Shown: in pieces, positions 1 to 11,501 of the stretch
Position numbering within the stretch: the stretch's first letter is position 1
How the letters are laid out: the number at the start of each line of letters is the position of its first letter
NCBI RefSeq assembly: GCF_010389155.1
Contig: NC_057766.1
Location: forward strand, 32,187,516-32,251,515
DNA length: 64,000 nucleotides
DNA from: Erigeron canadensis
Taxonomy: Eukaryota > Streptophyta > Magnoliopsida > Asterales > Asteraceae
Direction: 5' to 3'
Translations under genes and position numbers: made by a program
Notes under the pieces: model-generated
Databases searched by the model: none
What the model was told of the DNA's origin: nothing
What the model saw: the letters and a program-made list of their open reading frames with translations, nothing else

Positions 1-752
1 CCCAGGCCCAAATTGCTTATTCTTGCTTATGTGAGCTCTACTTGCTTCCGACTTTGTTTTTTTGTGTTTTATGATCACCACTCAGGTTATACCAACTTAA
101 TTCGGGCACAAGGTGTTAAAGTTTGTAAAAGCAAGTCTTCAATGTTAGGCACATATAGCCATATAGGTGTACGATGTAATCAAAACACCAAATAAAAGGG
201 GTAGTACACTAGATCGACCCATAGACCAACCTACTTGGGATATATTTGGATTAATTCTTGTATGATAATAACCGAACCTAAAGTTAGTAATACGACAATG
301 CCTATGTAACTAGTGTTTTTTATTCTTCTATGCAAACGATAAAAAGCTAATGTAAAAATAGTACTAATGAAACAACATATAAATTGGCTAAGAATTCATG
401 GGATCTCACAGCATTTCTTGTCTAACAAATGCTGTTCACAAATTTTAAATAGCTAAATATAGAAACTATACATGAAGTTGATCAAAGTAGAAAGAAATTT
501 CAACTTTTAAAAATAGAAAGCACCTTGCTCAAACCTTTCATGTTGTTAGTCACCCTTTAATATGGTAAATGTATGGTCTTGTTTCTTCCTGATTGAATCT
601 CCTAAAAATAGAAAGTACCTAGTCCAAAACTTCCTGTTATTACTCTCAAGTTGTGGTCTTGTTTTGTCCAGATTTGAATCTCCAGAAAAATTACCATTTG
701 TAGCCGAGAACTATGGACAATATGTGGAACTGTTTCTAAAAATAAATATCAC
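1..752. other. AT-rich intergenic DNA, no gene seen
   Basis: Short open frames here (at most about 60 codons) show no family resemblance, no codon bias and no splice context. I see no repeat ends or RNA gene. It is probably the far upstream flank of the KIN-like gene. Confidence 0.6.
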
Positions 753-759
753 ATAAGCT

Positions 760-778
760 ATATATAACTATCCTTATT
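760..778 (+). promoter_or_regulatory. TATA-like promoter of the KIN/COR6.6-like gene
   Basis: A TATATATAA-type stretch lies about 100 bp before the ATG at 866, the usual distance for a plant gene with a 60-70 nt leader. A second TATA-like stretch follows at about 775. Inferred from position only. Confidence 0.45.
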
Positions 779-865
779 TATATACTTTGTGATCAACACG
801 ATATATTGTCTCTTCAATTTCTTCTTACTTTTATAAACAGCTAATATCAATCTCAGAAATACAAT

Positions 866-1310
866 ATGAACAACAACCAGAACATAGAGTACCAAGCTGG
901 CGAGGCCAAGGCCAAAGCCGAGGTACTTCAGATTTGCCTTTTCTTCTCTTCATCATTTATTTGATAACGATAAGGTTTTGACAAAATGTAAAATTTACAC
1001 AAGAATCTATGTTTAAGCTTGAGATTATTTTCATCTTAGGAAAAGGGCAGCCAGATGAAGGAACAGGCTAGCAATGCCGCACAGTCCGCCCAAGACTCAA
1101 TTCAGCAGGTTCAGTTTTGATTTATCTTCTTTTAAACTTTCTACTAATTGTTATAATTATTTAATCTAATGTAAGGGGCATAAGTTGTATCTATTTATTG
1201 CGGTATACATCTTATTAAAATGGATGTCCATGCAGGCTGGACAACAGATGAAAGAAAAAGCACAAGATGCAACCGAGGCAGTGAAGAATGCGACTGGGAC
1301 AAACAAGTGA
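866..1310 (+). CDS. KIN1/KIN2/COR6.6-like small stress-induced protein, 3 exons
   Basis: Three exons, 866-922, 1040-1108 and 1236-1310, join in frame (both introns phase 0, GT-AG) to give 66 residues. The product is tiny, hydrophilic and rich in Ala, Gln, Lys and Glu, with no Cys or Trp. It opens with EYQAGEAKAKAE, carries two related blocks with QMKE (SQMKEQASNAAQ and QQMKEKAQDATEA) and ends with KNATGTNK. This is the pattern of the Arabidopsis KIN1/KIN2 (COR6.6) family of small late-embryogenesis-like proteins that rise under cold, drought or ABA and in pollen. They are thought to protect cell components as disordered proteins; no enzyme activity is known. The start is the first ATG after the TATA-like site, and the exons are too short to be seen as single open frames. 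Family confidence is high; the stimulus is inferred. Confidence 0.85.
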
Positions 1311-4107
1311 ATCCCATTGATCAATCACCATCTTATCTCATAATGAGAACGCGCTCTCCATTTCTTTTTTATTCAGTTTAATTGTTTCACATTTTTTTGC
1401 ATTTTCTCTAAGTTATCTTTGAACAAAAGATACACAGATATTACGAAGCTTGTTTCGATAAGATTTACAGATTTGCAATTTCTCTGAGTTTCTTTGTATC
1501 ATCAATGTGATGTTGGATACTTGGATTATATGGATTTATTATATCCTTATATTAATGGGAATTAACTTATGAACGGTAACGGTGATGAATAATAACCGTC
1601 TATGTGGAGAGTTATTATTCGTTCATCACACATCACTAATCATTACTTAAATTTTGTTACATCGTATTCTGTTCGGGTTTTCCTTATCATTAAGTTCATT
1701 AGCATTCCTCATTTTTTATTTAATTCTCCCCTAGTCACATAACTTTTTATTTGAACAGCTTCCTAGTCACATAACTACATATTATTTGTAGATATATACA
1801 TAACTTTACAGTAACATATTACATTACATTACAGGGTTTTTTTTTTATTATCTTTTGAAAAGCACACTACAGTAATTAACATGTGGAAATATTGAAGCTT
1901 TGGAATACAAATTGATGATAAACAGAAAACTTTAGCAATTGAATGTTTATTAGTTTACTTTTCTTCGGGAAAAAAGTGGTCCAAAATTCTAATGGCCCTC
2001 AAATTAAAGGCACGGTCAATTTAGCTCGAGATAAGAAATTTGCTTAATTGCAACTTGACACCCTCTACTTGAATTGGAATTTAACAATTATAATGTTTAT
2101 ACTAAAATTTTTTTTAACCTTCACTAAAACTGCATACGTGTATAAAAATGTTAGGCTTTTATGTCTAAAAACATAAAATGTTTGTTTATACAAAATAACA
2201 AACGTTAAATTTGGACCGAGAAGGTACAATCTAATCTGCTGCATGTATAAACAATTTTGGTTAAGTTTAATGTAATTTTTGTCAATTATTAGAATAATTC
2301 TCCTCACAAACCTACTAGACTTATAAACAAGCTTTATTAATTTATCTTTTAAACCACTCAAAGAAATTGCTAGCTCTGCCACAATATGTCAAACAGAATG
2401 GACAATCGGTTATTAATGAATACATATTTTGAAGTCAAAAAGTAAAATAAGTAAAAGTGTAGGGGGTGAAAAGAAAACTAAGAAAGAAAGATAGAGACGA
2501 TGTGGTCGGAACACAGCCATATATTGAGCACCATAGAGAAATTGACTTATAGTGGAACCCACATGACAGGTGGCTACCACAGTTAACTTCCACGTATGAT
2601 GGCCAAATGGGTAACTACTGCCTGGGACCCGCCAGCTAAGCTAGAGACGAAAAAGGTGGCAAGAGATGGGCTGACCATGATCCGGATCACGTGGCCTTTG
2701 GACCCATTTCACGAAAAATGTTTTTACTATATGTCTAGTCTAAATGGGTCGACATTGTGCACCCTCCCCACCAATTGAAAGTGAAATATGTAGAATAATT
2801 ATAACATATAAAATAGACTGCCTAATTTGGATCGTTTTAAATATGTCTAAAGTTTTAATAATTAGACAAATCATACATCAAATGTTAAACTTAAAATGAA
2901 AAAATGAGTGAAATTTATGAGTTAATGTTACTTCCTTTGTTCAGCTAAAAATGTCTTTTTTTAAAATTTTAAAATCTAACTTGTTTTAATTTTGACTTTT
3001 AAATAAATTTTTTTATATTAGATAGTACTTGATATAAAGATTATATCAATTGATTTGTGTTTTAAAAACATTTTCAATAATATAGTTTTCATAAAAAATA
3101 TATTTAATTAAGTTCAGAGTTTAAAATTAACAAACTTTGAATATTCAAAATTGTACATTCTAATGGGACGGTCAGCCGGGTGATGTTTATGTTTATAAGC
3201 ATATATTTAAAATTACTGAGTTACTCACATATATATCATTCGGGATATATTATTATGTTAGAATGTTACAAAGTATATTTGACATCCAATTTGATTAAAC
3301 AAAATATTGTCAACATTGTTAAACTTAGAATTTTAATGCAATGACTTTTAAAGGTCTCCTACCTATATGTTCTTTAGAAAATGTAGGCCTATTGTTAGGA
3401 AGGAAACCTATTCGGAAGGAAGATACATTCTATAAGAGTTGTTTGTTAAGCGCGCCCATCATATCACTTGAAACAAAGAGCCGTCCAACATGATATAAAT
3501 GTAAACAATATTAATAACGACCGAGTCAGGATTATAAGTTTAAGAGGGCCTAATAGTTTACGATTTACATGTATGTTTTGTTAAGGGATCAATTAACTTT
3601 GGAACAAATTAATACATAAAAGTAATCAGAAATATAAGGCTTAATATACATTGGAGGATAGTTATCACTATACTTTGTCTTTATATAGCTCTGTCACTGA
3701 CTAACAATGATCAATCGTATATATTTACCACTGATGTTTTAACTAAGAAAAAAAAAAGTATTCATCGACTATTTCATCCGAATTTTTACCAACAATCATA
3801 ATAACTTGATAATCTGAGCTTTAAAAAAGTTCATTTATTTCATTATACTAGTAAAGATTTCTAAGAAAGATGTGTGTCATTTTCATTCTACTTTTAGCTG
3901 TTGTAATGTTTTGACTTTTTACCACTAGTCATTTCCTGTTATTTACATCTATCGACAAAGATTTACACATCAAGTTTTACTAGATGTCCATCTAAGAATC
4001 GACGGGTCGACGATTAGCTTGAGCAACATCTCACTACTGGTCCCATACATGGACCCACACAAACTATGACTTAATCCTCCAAACATTTCTCACCCACTAG
4101 TTATTTT
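1311..4107. other. Intergenic DNA between KIN-like and CONSTANS-like genes
   Basis: No coding signal. It contains a decayed Stowaway-like element (2931-3180) and, at about 2450-2780, a less AT-rich stretch with a CACGTG core near 2689 that might be a distal regulatory block of the CONSTANS-type gene. The rest is AT-rich and unremarkable. Confidence 0.5.
2931..3180. mobile_element. Degenerate Stowaway-like MITE
   Basis: The left end CTTCCTTTGTTCAGC follows a TA, and the right side ends near a TAATGGGACGG. Both resemble the CTCCCTCCGTCCC termini of the intact Stowaway at 42108-42362, and the interior shares the same loose pattern (TTTGACTTTT, a TATAT-rich centre, a TTTTAAA-rich right half). 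The right terminus is too worn to place. Confidence 0.4.
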
Positions 4108-4116
4108 CCACGTGTC
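4108..4116. promoter_or_regulatory. CACGTG (G-box) in proximal promoter of the CONSTANS-like gene
   Basis: A CCACGTGTC element sits about 135 bp before the ATG. G-boxes of this type bind bZIP and bHLH factors in light and ABA responses. The untranslated leader after it is rich in ACCCAAA and CACAAAC units. Function is inferred. Confidence 0.4.
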
Positions 4117-4246
4117 ACCTCCTGGATTCTCCTCCACATCCCACTTGTAACATTTTGCTTCCTTATTGAGACCACAAAACTAAACTCTAAACACAAAACA
4201 AGAACCACACAAACCAAACCCAAACCCAAATTAACCCAAACACACA

Positions 4247-6466
4247 ATGTTGGATCACAGCAGTACCTTATGCTTAAAAACCAATACCGCTTGGGCTCGA
4301 GTCTGCGACACCTGCCGGTCCGCCCCTTGTACCATTTACTGTCGCCCTGACGCCGCTTACCTTTGCACCGCGTGTGACGCCCGTATCCACGCTGCGAATA
4401 AGCTCCAGTCTTCCCAACACGAACGTGTTTGGGTATGCGAGGCTTGTGAACAAGCCCCTGCTGCTTTTATTTGCAAGGCGGATGCCGCCTCGCTTTGTGT
4501 AACTTGTGACGCTGATATTCATGCAGCCAACCCTCTTGCGCGTCGGCATCACCGCGTCCCGGTGATGCCGATTCCTGGCGCACTTTATGGACCTCAGGCT
4601 ACTAACCCGAGGTCCATGATGGGGATTGGAGTTGAATCCCAAAGTGGATTCTTGTCAGAGCCAGGTACGGCACTTTATATTTTTTATATCTTACTTAGGT
4701 CTTGAAATAAGCATGTATCATGTTTTTTATTGATGACTGTTATTTTTTCGAGTTAAAATAATCAGATAAACACTTCCTAAGACGCTTTAAACTTTTTATC
4801 GACTTTATATAAAAGAACAAGAAAACTTAACAAGTATGATTTTGTGACATGTAGGTGATGTAGATGATGAAGATGAAAGTGAAGCAGCATCATGGTTGTT
4901 ATTTGATGGTCCAGCAGCACCAAAGAATAGTCAAGGCCAAAATGGTAATAAAGAGAATGGGTTTTTGTTTAGTGGTGATCAAGGAGGTGATGAAGATGAG
5001 TATTTGGAGTTTATGGAATTTGGTGGTGATGATCAACAACAATGTTTTAACAATAATAAGGTGTCTGAAAAGTTGTTTGGTGGAGGCAATGGTGATAGTG
5101 TGGTGCCTGTTGGAAAAGATCATCATAATCATAATCATCAATTTCATCACCATGATTTTCAGCAACAGAAGTTTCAGTTGGGAATGGAATATGAGACCTC
5201 AATTAATGGTGGTGTTAGTGTTGGCGTTGGTGCTTATGGCTATCCTCAACTTACTCAAAGTGTAAGTTTTCTATTAATTACATCATACATCATGTCTATG
5301 GTAGTCTAGTGGTGTAAAATCTTGTAATATTAAAGCGGAGGTCAAAGGTTTAAATCCTGGTTATATGTCTTTCTAACCATAGTTCTATAGGATTTATCCC
5401 TTGTGTTAGCGGTGAGACTGATTTATAGAAACCAATAGTTGCACCTTTTGTAAATCTTTACAAATCCTTTGACTGACTAGAACTAGTATCATTTGTTCAC
5501 TACTATCACTAGTCAAATTTCCATGTTTACATTATGCATCATATTTTCCTTGTTCAACATCTGCATCTGTTACTAGAAGTAATATGAATTTACTTGATGT
5601 AACTTTTGTCTAAATATGAGATAGTGTGATAAAATATCTCATGACTCAGTTTACATGATGACTGTTATACTGTTTGTTTCCCCTTTAAAGCTAGCATCAT
5701 GTGATTCTTTTTTGTTGTGTAAATTTTTTCCACTTTTAGGTAAACACAATCTTTCCACTTCAATATGTGAATATCAATTATCAAAAAAAATTTAAATATC
5801 AAATCTTTAATCATGACCCAATCAAAATGGTAAACGGATGAGGTTTTTCATATTTGGGTTACCCGGTGATGACGGGTCTTTTATTGTGATTGTTTACAAC
5901 CGTTACCTAAGAAGAATTCGAACCCGAGACCATACACCTAAGTACTAGGCCATACAAACTTGCAAAGCATGTTTAGAAAAAAAACTATCCTACAAGTGTT
6001 ACATTTTTCAGAACTTAATAGTACGTAAACGCCCTTTATTTTTCTACATAGAAAATGATGCAACATATATAGAGAGTTGACTAACTTTGCTACTTGTAAT
6101 TTCCAGGTTTCCATGTCATCATTAGACGTTGGAGTTGTGCCTGATTCAACGATAACCGAGGCTTCATTGTCACATTCTAGACCTTCTAAAGGAACAATCG
6201 ACTTATTCTCAAACCCTCCGGTTCAAGTGGCAACACAACTCAGTCCAATGGACCGAGAGGCCAGAGTCCTAAGGTACAGAGAGAAGAAGAAAAACAGAAA
6301 ATTTGAAAAAACCATACGCTATGCATCAAGAAAAGCTTACGCGGAAACAAGACCAAGGATCAAAGGTCGTTTTGCTAAAAGAACCAACGCAGATGTCGAC
6401 GTGGACCAAATGTTCCCTACAAACCATATGGTAGAACGCGGATATGGAATTGTGCCTTCCTTTTAA
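4247..6466 (+). CDS. CONSTANS/CONSTANS-like B-box and CCT transcriptional regulator, 3 exons
   Basis: Exons 4247-4664, 4855-5261 and 6107-6466 (GT-AG, phases 1 and 0) give 394 residues. Two tandem B-boxes occupy residues 20-104. Box 1 ligands are C20, C23, C32, D35, C40, C43, H48, H58; box 2 ligands are C64, C67, C76, D79, C84, C87, H92, H101. An acidic and Gln/His-rich middle follows, then a CCT domain at about 324-367 (from [13 protein letters not shown] to KGRFAKR), and the C-terminal GYGIVPSF motif that binds COP1 in this family. The motif order and the ASWLL and GVVPDS segments match the CO/COL1/COL2 branch. Such proteins act in the nucleus with NF-Y partners in photoperiodic flowering. 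Oddities: box 1 has nine rather than eight residues between its two His ligands, and there is an extra intron after the B-boxes. CO versus a COL paralogue cannot be decided here. Confidence 0.93.
5290..5470 (+). mobile_element. tRNA-derived SINE in intron 2 of the CONSTANS-like gene
   Basis: An RNA polymerase III A box, TAGTCTAGTGG (5302-5312), fits the consensus TRGYNNARNGG exactly. A B box, GGTTTAAATCC (5347-5357), follows after 34 bases, the spacing of tRNA-derived SINEs. A short non-tRNA body follows. The ends and target duplications are not clear. Confidence 0.6.
5800..5962 (-). mobile_element. Second tRNA-derived SINE-like copy in intron 2 of the CONSTANS-like gene
   Basis: On the minus strand an A box like TGGCCTAGTAC (5942-5952; last two positions off consensus) is followed by a B box GGTTCGAATTC (5914-5924). 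The body runs to about 5800. Opposite orientation to the SINE at 5290. Confidence 0.5.
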
Positions 6467-7082
6467 ACACGGAAGGAACAATAGGCCTATGTTTTCTTTT
6501 TTTAGCAAACCGGTACATCAGAATTATTAAGATGATTAGTATCTTCTTAGAAAGCAGGAATCGATCCGCTCGATCATGGGTTCTTAATTGTAAACGTAAC
6601 TGCAACATACACATTTTCTGTACCTTAATTTTTTTTCCTTGTTGATATATTTCATGTTTTTGGGCATGTTTCAATAAACCTTGTCTTCTAGTGCTTATTT
6701 GCATACAATCGCTAATTAGTATATCTTGCTTCAGTCACAATTACTTATGTATACGAAACTAGTAAGGCTTAGCTCATTTTAAGGTTACCAAAATTTTTAA
6801 AGCATATATATTAATATATAGCAGATGTCGGTGAAGGTCAAAAGTATGATTATAGTAGATGTGTGATAAAGGGTATAATGGACACATATCTACCGATATA
6901 CTAAAATAAGATTGAGGTATTTTTAATGCGACATGTGGCACGTTACTTTATCGACATGTGTTAATTTAAAAAAATTAATTTTCCTAATTTTAGTTAAATT
7001 GTAATTGTCAATTTCCATATTTAATATTAATTATTAAATATTACATATATATCAACTTACCATATATAATAATATATTATTA
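6467..7082. other. 3' flank of the CONSTANS-like gene, no further gene
   Basis: Holds the presumed 3' UTR of the CONSTANS-like gene, then AT-rich DNA. A short stretch at 6826-6890 (GTGAAGGTCAAAAGTATGAT and what follows) resembles 15944-16000 in the F-box segment, so it is probably a dispersed repeat. Confidence 0.5.
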
Positions 7083-7405
7083 TCTATAAACTATATTAAA
7101 GAAAATACCTCCCATGTTGAAAGTTACATGGGGGAAATGTCTAAAATGCCTTCGTATGTAATATTTTCACTTACAAGGCTACAACTCTTTAAAATATTTT
7201 CACATACACTATTATCTTAACATTAATAATCAAATTACACTATCAATCCTTTATTTTTCTAAAATATCTCCATTAACCTTTTAAATCAATTACTTTTATA
7301 TGAATTATCTACGACACTCGACGTCGCATCCACCACCAACACTCACCTCCACCACCACACCGTCGCCGTCATGACCACCGCCGCATCGTGCGGGTACAAT
7401 GCTAG
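7083..7405 (+). mobile_element. Short non-autonomous Helitron (323 bp)
   Basis: It starts with TC after an A (7082) and ends in CTAG before a T (7406), the A|T target of Helitrons. Just inside the 3' end is the hairpin CCGCA-TCG-TGCGG, eight bases before CTAG, the diagnostic subterminal structure. The interior carries no gene; it is a run of CACC and CGCC triplets near the 3' end shared with the other short Helitrons in this window. Confidence 0.8.
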
Positions 7406-8254
7406 TAATACATTAAATCATTTGAGTAAATCCATAATCTTATTTTTTATTTATTACGTTTACTATTTTTTATTTTTTATGAATCATTCGAACTTTAAGT
7501 CATTACGTTTACTATTTTTTATTTTCTATTTTTTTTTAAAACTAGCCTAAGTATTTAATAGGGTTAATAGTTATTTATATATTGTTATTGCTTTATTTAT
7601 TTTAAATTTCATTTATATTGAACTTCTTATTTAGTAGCTTAGCTCTGTAATTTTTATATAATGATAATAATAACATTTGTCTATTATAATCAAAACCGTA
7701 CGTATAACCTTTACTTGCTTAAATGTTATTAGATCAGTAACTTATATTTTAACGATGCATGCATGATTAGATTATATATCGCATTATATATTCCGTACAT
7801 CGTACGAGTATTAAGACTAGTGTTATACTATAACGGGAAAAGAACCAGCTCAACTAAGATCAGTGTTTAAATAAAAGGTGATGTGTGAGTTAATTAATAA
7901 CTCATACGATAAAAATTAAAAAGAGATCTTTATCTTTATAATAAATAAAAGACAATTGTCTTTTAAAAGTATTTTTTGAAAAAATGTGATGTGGCAAGTC
8001 TACAATTTTACTTAAAAGGTCTTTATTTTAATTATGATGTCATAAATAATTTACAATATTTTTAATTAAAAATATGTCACTAAATGCTTATTTAAAGTTC
8101 TTAATCTTTTATTATAAACAAAGAAAATTATTTTATATAGTATAATATCCTTTTCTGTTTTTGTTAATGCAATAGGTACTTTATTAATTTATAAATATTG
8201 TGTTATTTAATTCACTATCTCCAAAAATTACATGCATATTTTTTAGTTTTATAA
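7406..8254. other. Non-coding AT-rich DNA with a fossil of the F-box 3' flank
   Basis: No gene. The stretch at about 7835-7915 resembles 16010-16081 downstream of the first F-box gene (shared GGTGATGT, GAGTTA and ATAACTCATAC blocks). It looks like an old copy of that flank, continued at 9177-9257 on the far side of the Helitron. Confidence 0.45.
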
Positions 8255-9134
8255 CTAGACTTTAGACTTGTGTCCAACACTGAACACGAGACTTACGACA
8301 TTATTAATATTAGATGTTAATACATGTAACTTATAAATGCTTATAAGTTCAAATTTGAAGATATAAGTAGATACTAGATATTAATTCAAATGTCAATAAC
8401 TTTAAGCTAATAGAAAGAAACTAATGTAATAAAAAAAACATTGGAAACGTATATCCTCCTTCATCAGTTGAAATACTTCTTTATAGACGAAATTTGTTGT
8501 ATTATTTGTTGTCTTCTCATCTTTGTCACATATTAACACCTTAAAGCCCCTTCTTGACTTAACTCGAGATACTACAATGTACAATTATTCGTGTGTGAAA
8601 ACCGCAAATTAAGTGGATAAAATTCAATTTTGATAACATTGTAAAAAATAATTATTTTAGTTATTTGTTTTTTATTAATTAAACAAAATTATGTAAAAAA
8701 GTAAATGATGACATCAACGAGAGTTAATTTGATGAAATCGAGCGATAAAATTGGTTAATAAGTCACTAGTTCAATTATTTTTTAATATATATTAAAACTA
8801 AAATAGTACAATTAGTATTAAAATCTTAATATATTTACATTAAATTTTATTTATTTTTAATTAATTAATTTTATATATATGATAAAACATATTATTGGAT
8901 ATATATTAGTTTTTTTATTGGATAAATATTAGCTATAGTTATATGAGATATATATTAGCTATTATTATTATTTATTTATTTATTAAAATTATTGGGTAAA
9001 AAGTGTAAATTGGTGATAGAATAAAAAAGTATAAATTAAAGTCAAAATTGAAAACAAAAGTCAACATTAAGAAATCAAGAATTGTGATTGGTCGATAAGT
9101 TATTAGAGCAACTGTGCTTTAGTATAATAAAAGA
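8255..9134 (-). mobile_element. Non-autonomous Helitron, family 2 (880 bp)
   Basis: Read on the minus strand it starts TCTTTTATTATACTAAAGC after A and ends ...AAGTCTAG before T. Near the 3' end an inverted repeat formed by CTCGTGTTCAGTGTTGGACACAAG can fold as a hairpin. The same termini bound the element at 56013-56967. No coding capacity seen. Confidence 0.7.
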
Positions 9135-9443
9135 TTTTAATTAAAATGTCTGGGTTGAACCTGGATAAATTTGCTAGTACAAGAATAAATATGGAGCAGT
9201 TGAATCAGTAATCAAATAGTGTGTATCTAGAGAGAGGATCAGGACATAACAAAATGACTTGCTTTTTGGAAAATAAGAACATAACTTGTAAATATAGAGT
9301 ATGAATGACAAAAAATATGTGTATCCGTTGAGGAATCCAATACCTAAAATCGATGTGACTGGGGAATCTCCGAGTTGACTGGGGATAGAGACGACATGGG
9401 GATGTAATTATATTCGCCGATGGGGATAGGGACGGGGATGGGA
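9135..9443. other. Fossil F-box 3'-flank fragment and G-rich repeat
   Basis: 9177-9257 resembles the 3' end and downstream flank of the F-box gene (shared AGGACATAACAAAATGAC). 9355-9440 is a GGGGATAGGGACGGGGATGG-type stretch, a style seen at the ends of hAT-like MITEs, but no complete element is seen. Confidence 0.4.
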
Positions 9444-10011
9444 TGTTGGAATAATTATGATCTGCATTAAATAATATAATGAAAACATGATAGAGTACAT
9501 ACCCATTGATCCTGAGGAACCTGTAAGATGATTAAACATATTTTGCTATTGATTGCGGGTTCCCAAAACGAGATGATTGTATTTAGATGGGATATGAATT
9601 TGGGATAGAAAAATACACACAATATAAGGAGGAATATTAGAGTGGGAAATTGTTGTAAATGGCTATCTATTTATAGAGAGAGCATACACTTTAGTCCCTG
9701 GTGGTTAGTATATGCAATATAAGTCCTGGTAGTTTCAATCATCTGATGGGAAACCCTATAATATGTCTTTAAGAGTAAATACGTTTATCGTATATTTACT
9801 AGACATAGGGATTTCAGGCATCGTCAATTATCATATCACGAATGATAAACGATCAGTGACGGTCACATTTAACATGGTTTCAACATTCTTCCACTTAACC
9901 AAGCGGTCATTTATCTATGAGTATTCAATAAGTCCGGCCGGGATAATACTCATTTTGTTTTAAACTGAAATCATAGTCAATAAGTACAGTCGTAGAGAAG
10001 AACATCAACTC
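9444..10011 (-). mobile_element. Probable 3' LTR of the decayed copia element
   Basis: On the minus strand this lies just after the RNase H stop. It contains CTCTCTATAAATAG (plus positions about 9667-9680), a good LTR TATA box, and ends in ATTATTCCAACA at 9444, a typical copia LTR end. The start, by the purine run on the minus strand near 10011-10025, is approximate. No target duplication was recognised. Confidence 0.5.
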
Positions 10012-10170
10012 ACGACCCCCACTAGTCAAACCATGACTCAAATTTAAAACTAAGAATGAATGATCAATTGACTAAGACAAATTTTGTTATAATAATATCT
10101 ATACACCATTATGAGCTCAAAGTGTAGCTAATAGACAAACAAAATTTGAATATAAAAGAAAGTTTTTTAA

Positions 10171-10557
10171 TTAAGATAATAATAATAACCAATAAGTACA
10201 ACATTCTATTATATTAGATCCTTTAGTAAGTCTCATCTTCGACACGTGTCCTACGAAAGTTTTACGAGGAAGACCTTTGGTCATTGGATCCACTAGCATA
10301 TTATGTGTTCTTTTGTACTCAATACAAAGAACATTTTCCTCAATCCGTTCGTGTACAAACAGATACCTTGTATTGAGATACAGCTCAGTACTGTTCAAGA
10401 AAGTTATGGCACCTGAGTTATCATAGTAAAGCTTCAATGGTTGGGTAATGGACTTGATGATTTTGAGTCTACTGACCAGGTTCTTTAACAGCATCCCATG
10501 ACATATGTCATTGTAAACAACAATGTATTCAGTCATCATGGTGGACGTTGCAGCCAT
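10171..10557 (-). pseudogene. Ty1/copia RNase H domain remnant
   Basis: The 128-codon minus-strand frame shows the copia RNase H pattern: an YYDNSGAI block (residues about 43-50), then HERIEENV, and near the end DPMTKGLPRKTF, the usual end of a copia polyprotein (ADPLTKGL). It retains the C-terminal half only; the start Met is incidental. It is collinear with the reverse-transcriptase remnants upstream on the same strand at 10778-11501 and 12406-12760. Catalytic integrity is lost because the polyprotein is broken by stops and frameshifts. Confidence 0.8.
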
Positions 10558-10777
10558 TTCTGTTTATGACTCCGTCAAGAGATAGCCGATAGCTAATCAT
10601 ATAAATTTAGAAGCAGATTTCTTATCAGAATCAGAACATCCTACTACTTCTTAGTTGTCACTTCTTCTATAAGTTAATATGTAGTCTTTGGTCCCTTGCA
10701 GATATCATAGAACCTTTTAGTCGGCGATGTAAATCTGGACGAGTACATACCTGAGCGTACATAATGCTCCCGACTAG

Positions 10778-11501
10778 TTAGGAGTAAGGTATCATCCTCA
10801 TTTGCTCCTTTTCAAACACAATGCTCGGACTTTGGAAACAATCACATACATCTCCTTTTACTACTAGAACTATAGTGGGTGTGTAGTGTTGCATGTTATA
10901 GCGTTCTAAGATGTTTTCAATATAAGCCTTTTGAGAAAGACCTAGAACATCATTACGCCTGTCTCGATGTATTTCGATACCTATGACATAAGAGGCATCA
11001 CCAAGATCTTTCATGTCGAAATTATGCGAAGGTTTACGCTTCGACTCATGCAACATATCCAAGTTGTTACTTGTAAGTAGAATGAAATCCACATAGAAAC
11101 AAGAATTATAAATTTACTCCCACTGATCTTGAGATAGGTGCATTGATCCACTTGATTCTTTAAGAAGTCTTGTCCTTTTGTGACTTCATCGAATTTAAGG
11201 TGCCATTATCGTGATGCTTGATTCAACCAATATATGAAATGAACTTATTCAACTTGTAGACCATGTGCTCTTTACCTTCTGGAATGAATCTTTCAGGTTG
11301 CCGCATGTATACGTCTTCTTGCAAGTTTCCATTCAGGAAAGTGATCTTGACATCCATCTGATAACTCTAAATCATAAGGAGCTACAAATGCCATGACGAT
11401 TCTTAAGAAATCTTTATGAGAGACAAAAGAAAGAGTCTCTTGATAATCGATTCTTTCCTTATGAGTAAAGCCCTTCACAACTAGTTTGTCCTTATAGCGT
11501 T
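10778..11501 (-). pseudogene. Ty1/copia reverse transcriptase (RVT_2) remnant, C-terminal part
   Basis: Two minus-strand frames carry copia reverse-transcriptase blocks. 11293-11501 reads RYKDKLVVKGFTHKERIDYQ then ETLSFVSHKDFLRIVMAF, the classic YKARLVAKG...DY.ETF region. 10778-11092 reads MDFILLTSNN, then FDMKDLGDASYVIGIEI and GLSQKAYIENILERYNM, the C-terminal part of the domain. Frameshifts separate the pieces. The domain is cut at 11497-11501 by the solo LTR; its N-terminal part resumes at 12406. This is clearly a dead element. Confidence 0.82.

Noticed and set aside
2065..2382. 105-codon minus-strand frame
   Set aside because: Low-complexity, AT-driven, no family resemblance, no promoter or splice context.
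4274..4642. 122-codon minus-strand frame over the CONSTANS-like first exon
   Set aside because: It is the antisense of the B-box exon; the plus-strand frame has the zinc ligands and splice sites.
4864..5265. Met-rich 133-codon frame in the second CONSTANS-like exon
   Set aside because: It is an out-of-frame reading of exon 2; the spliced frame keeps ASWLLFDG and joins both neighbours in phase.
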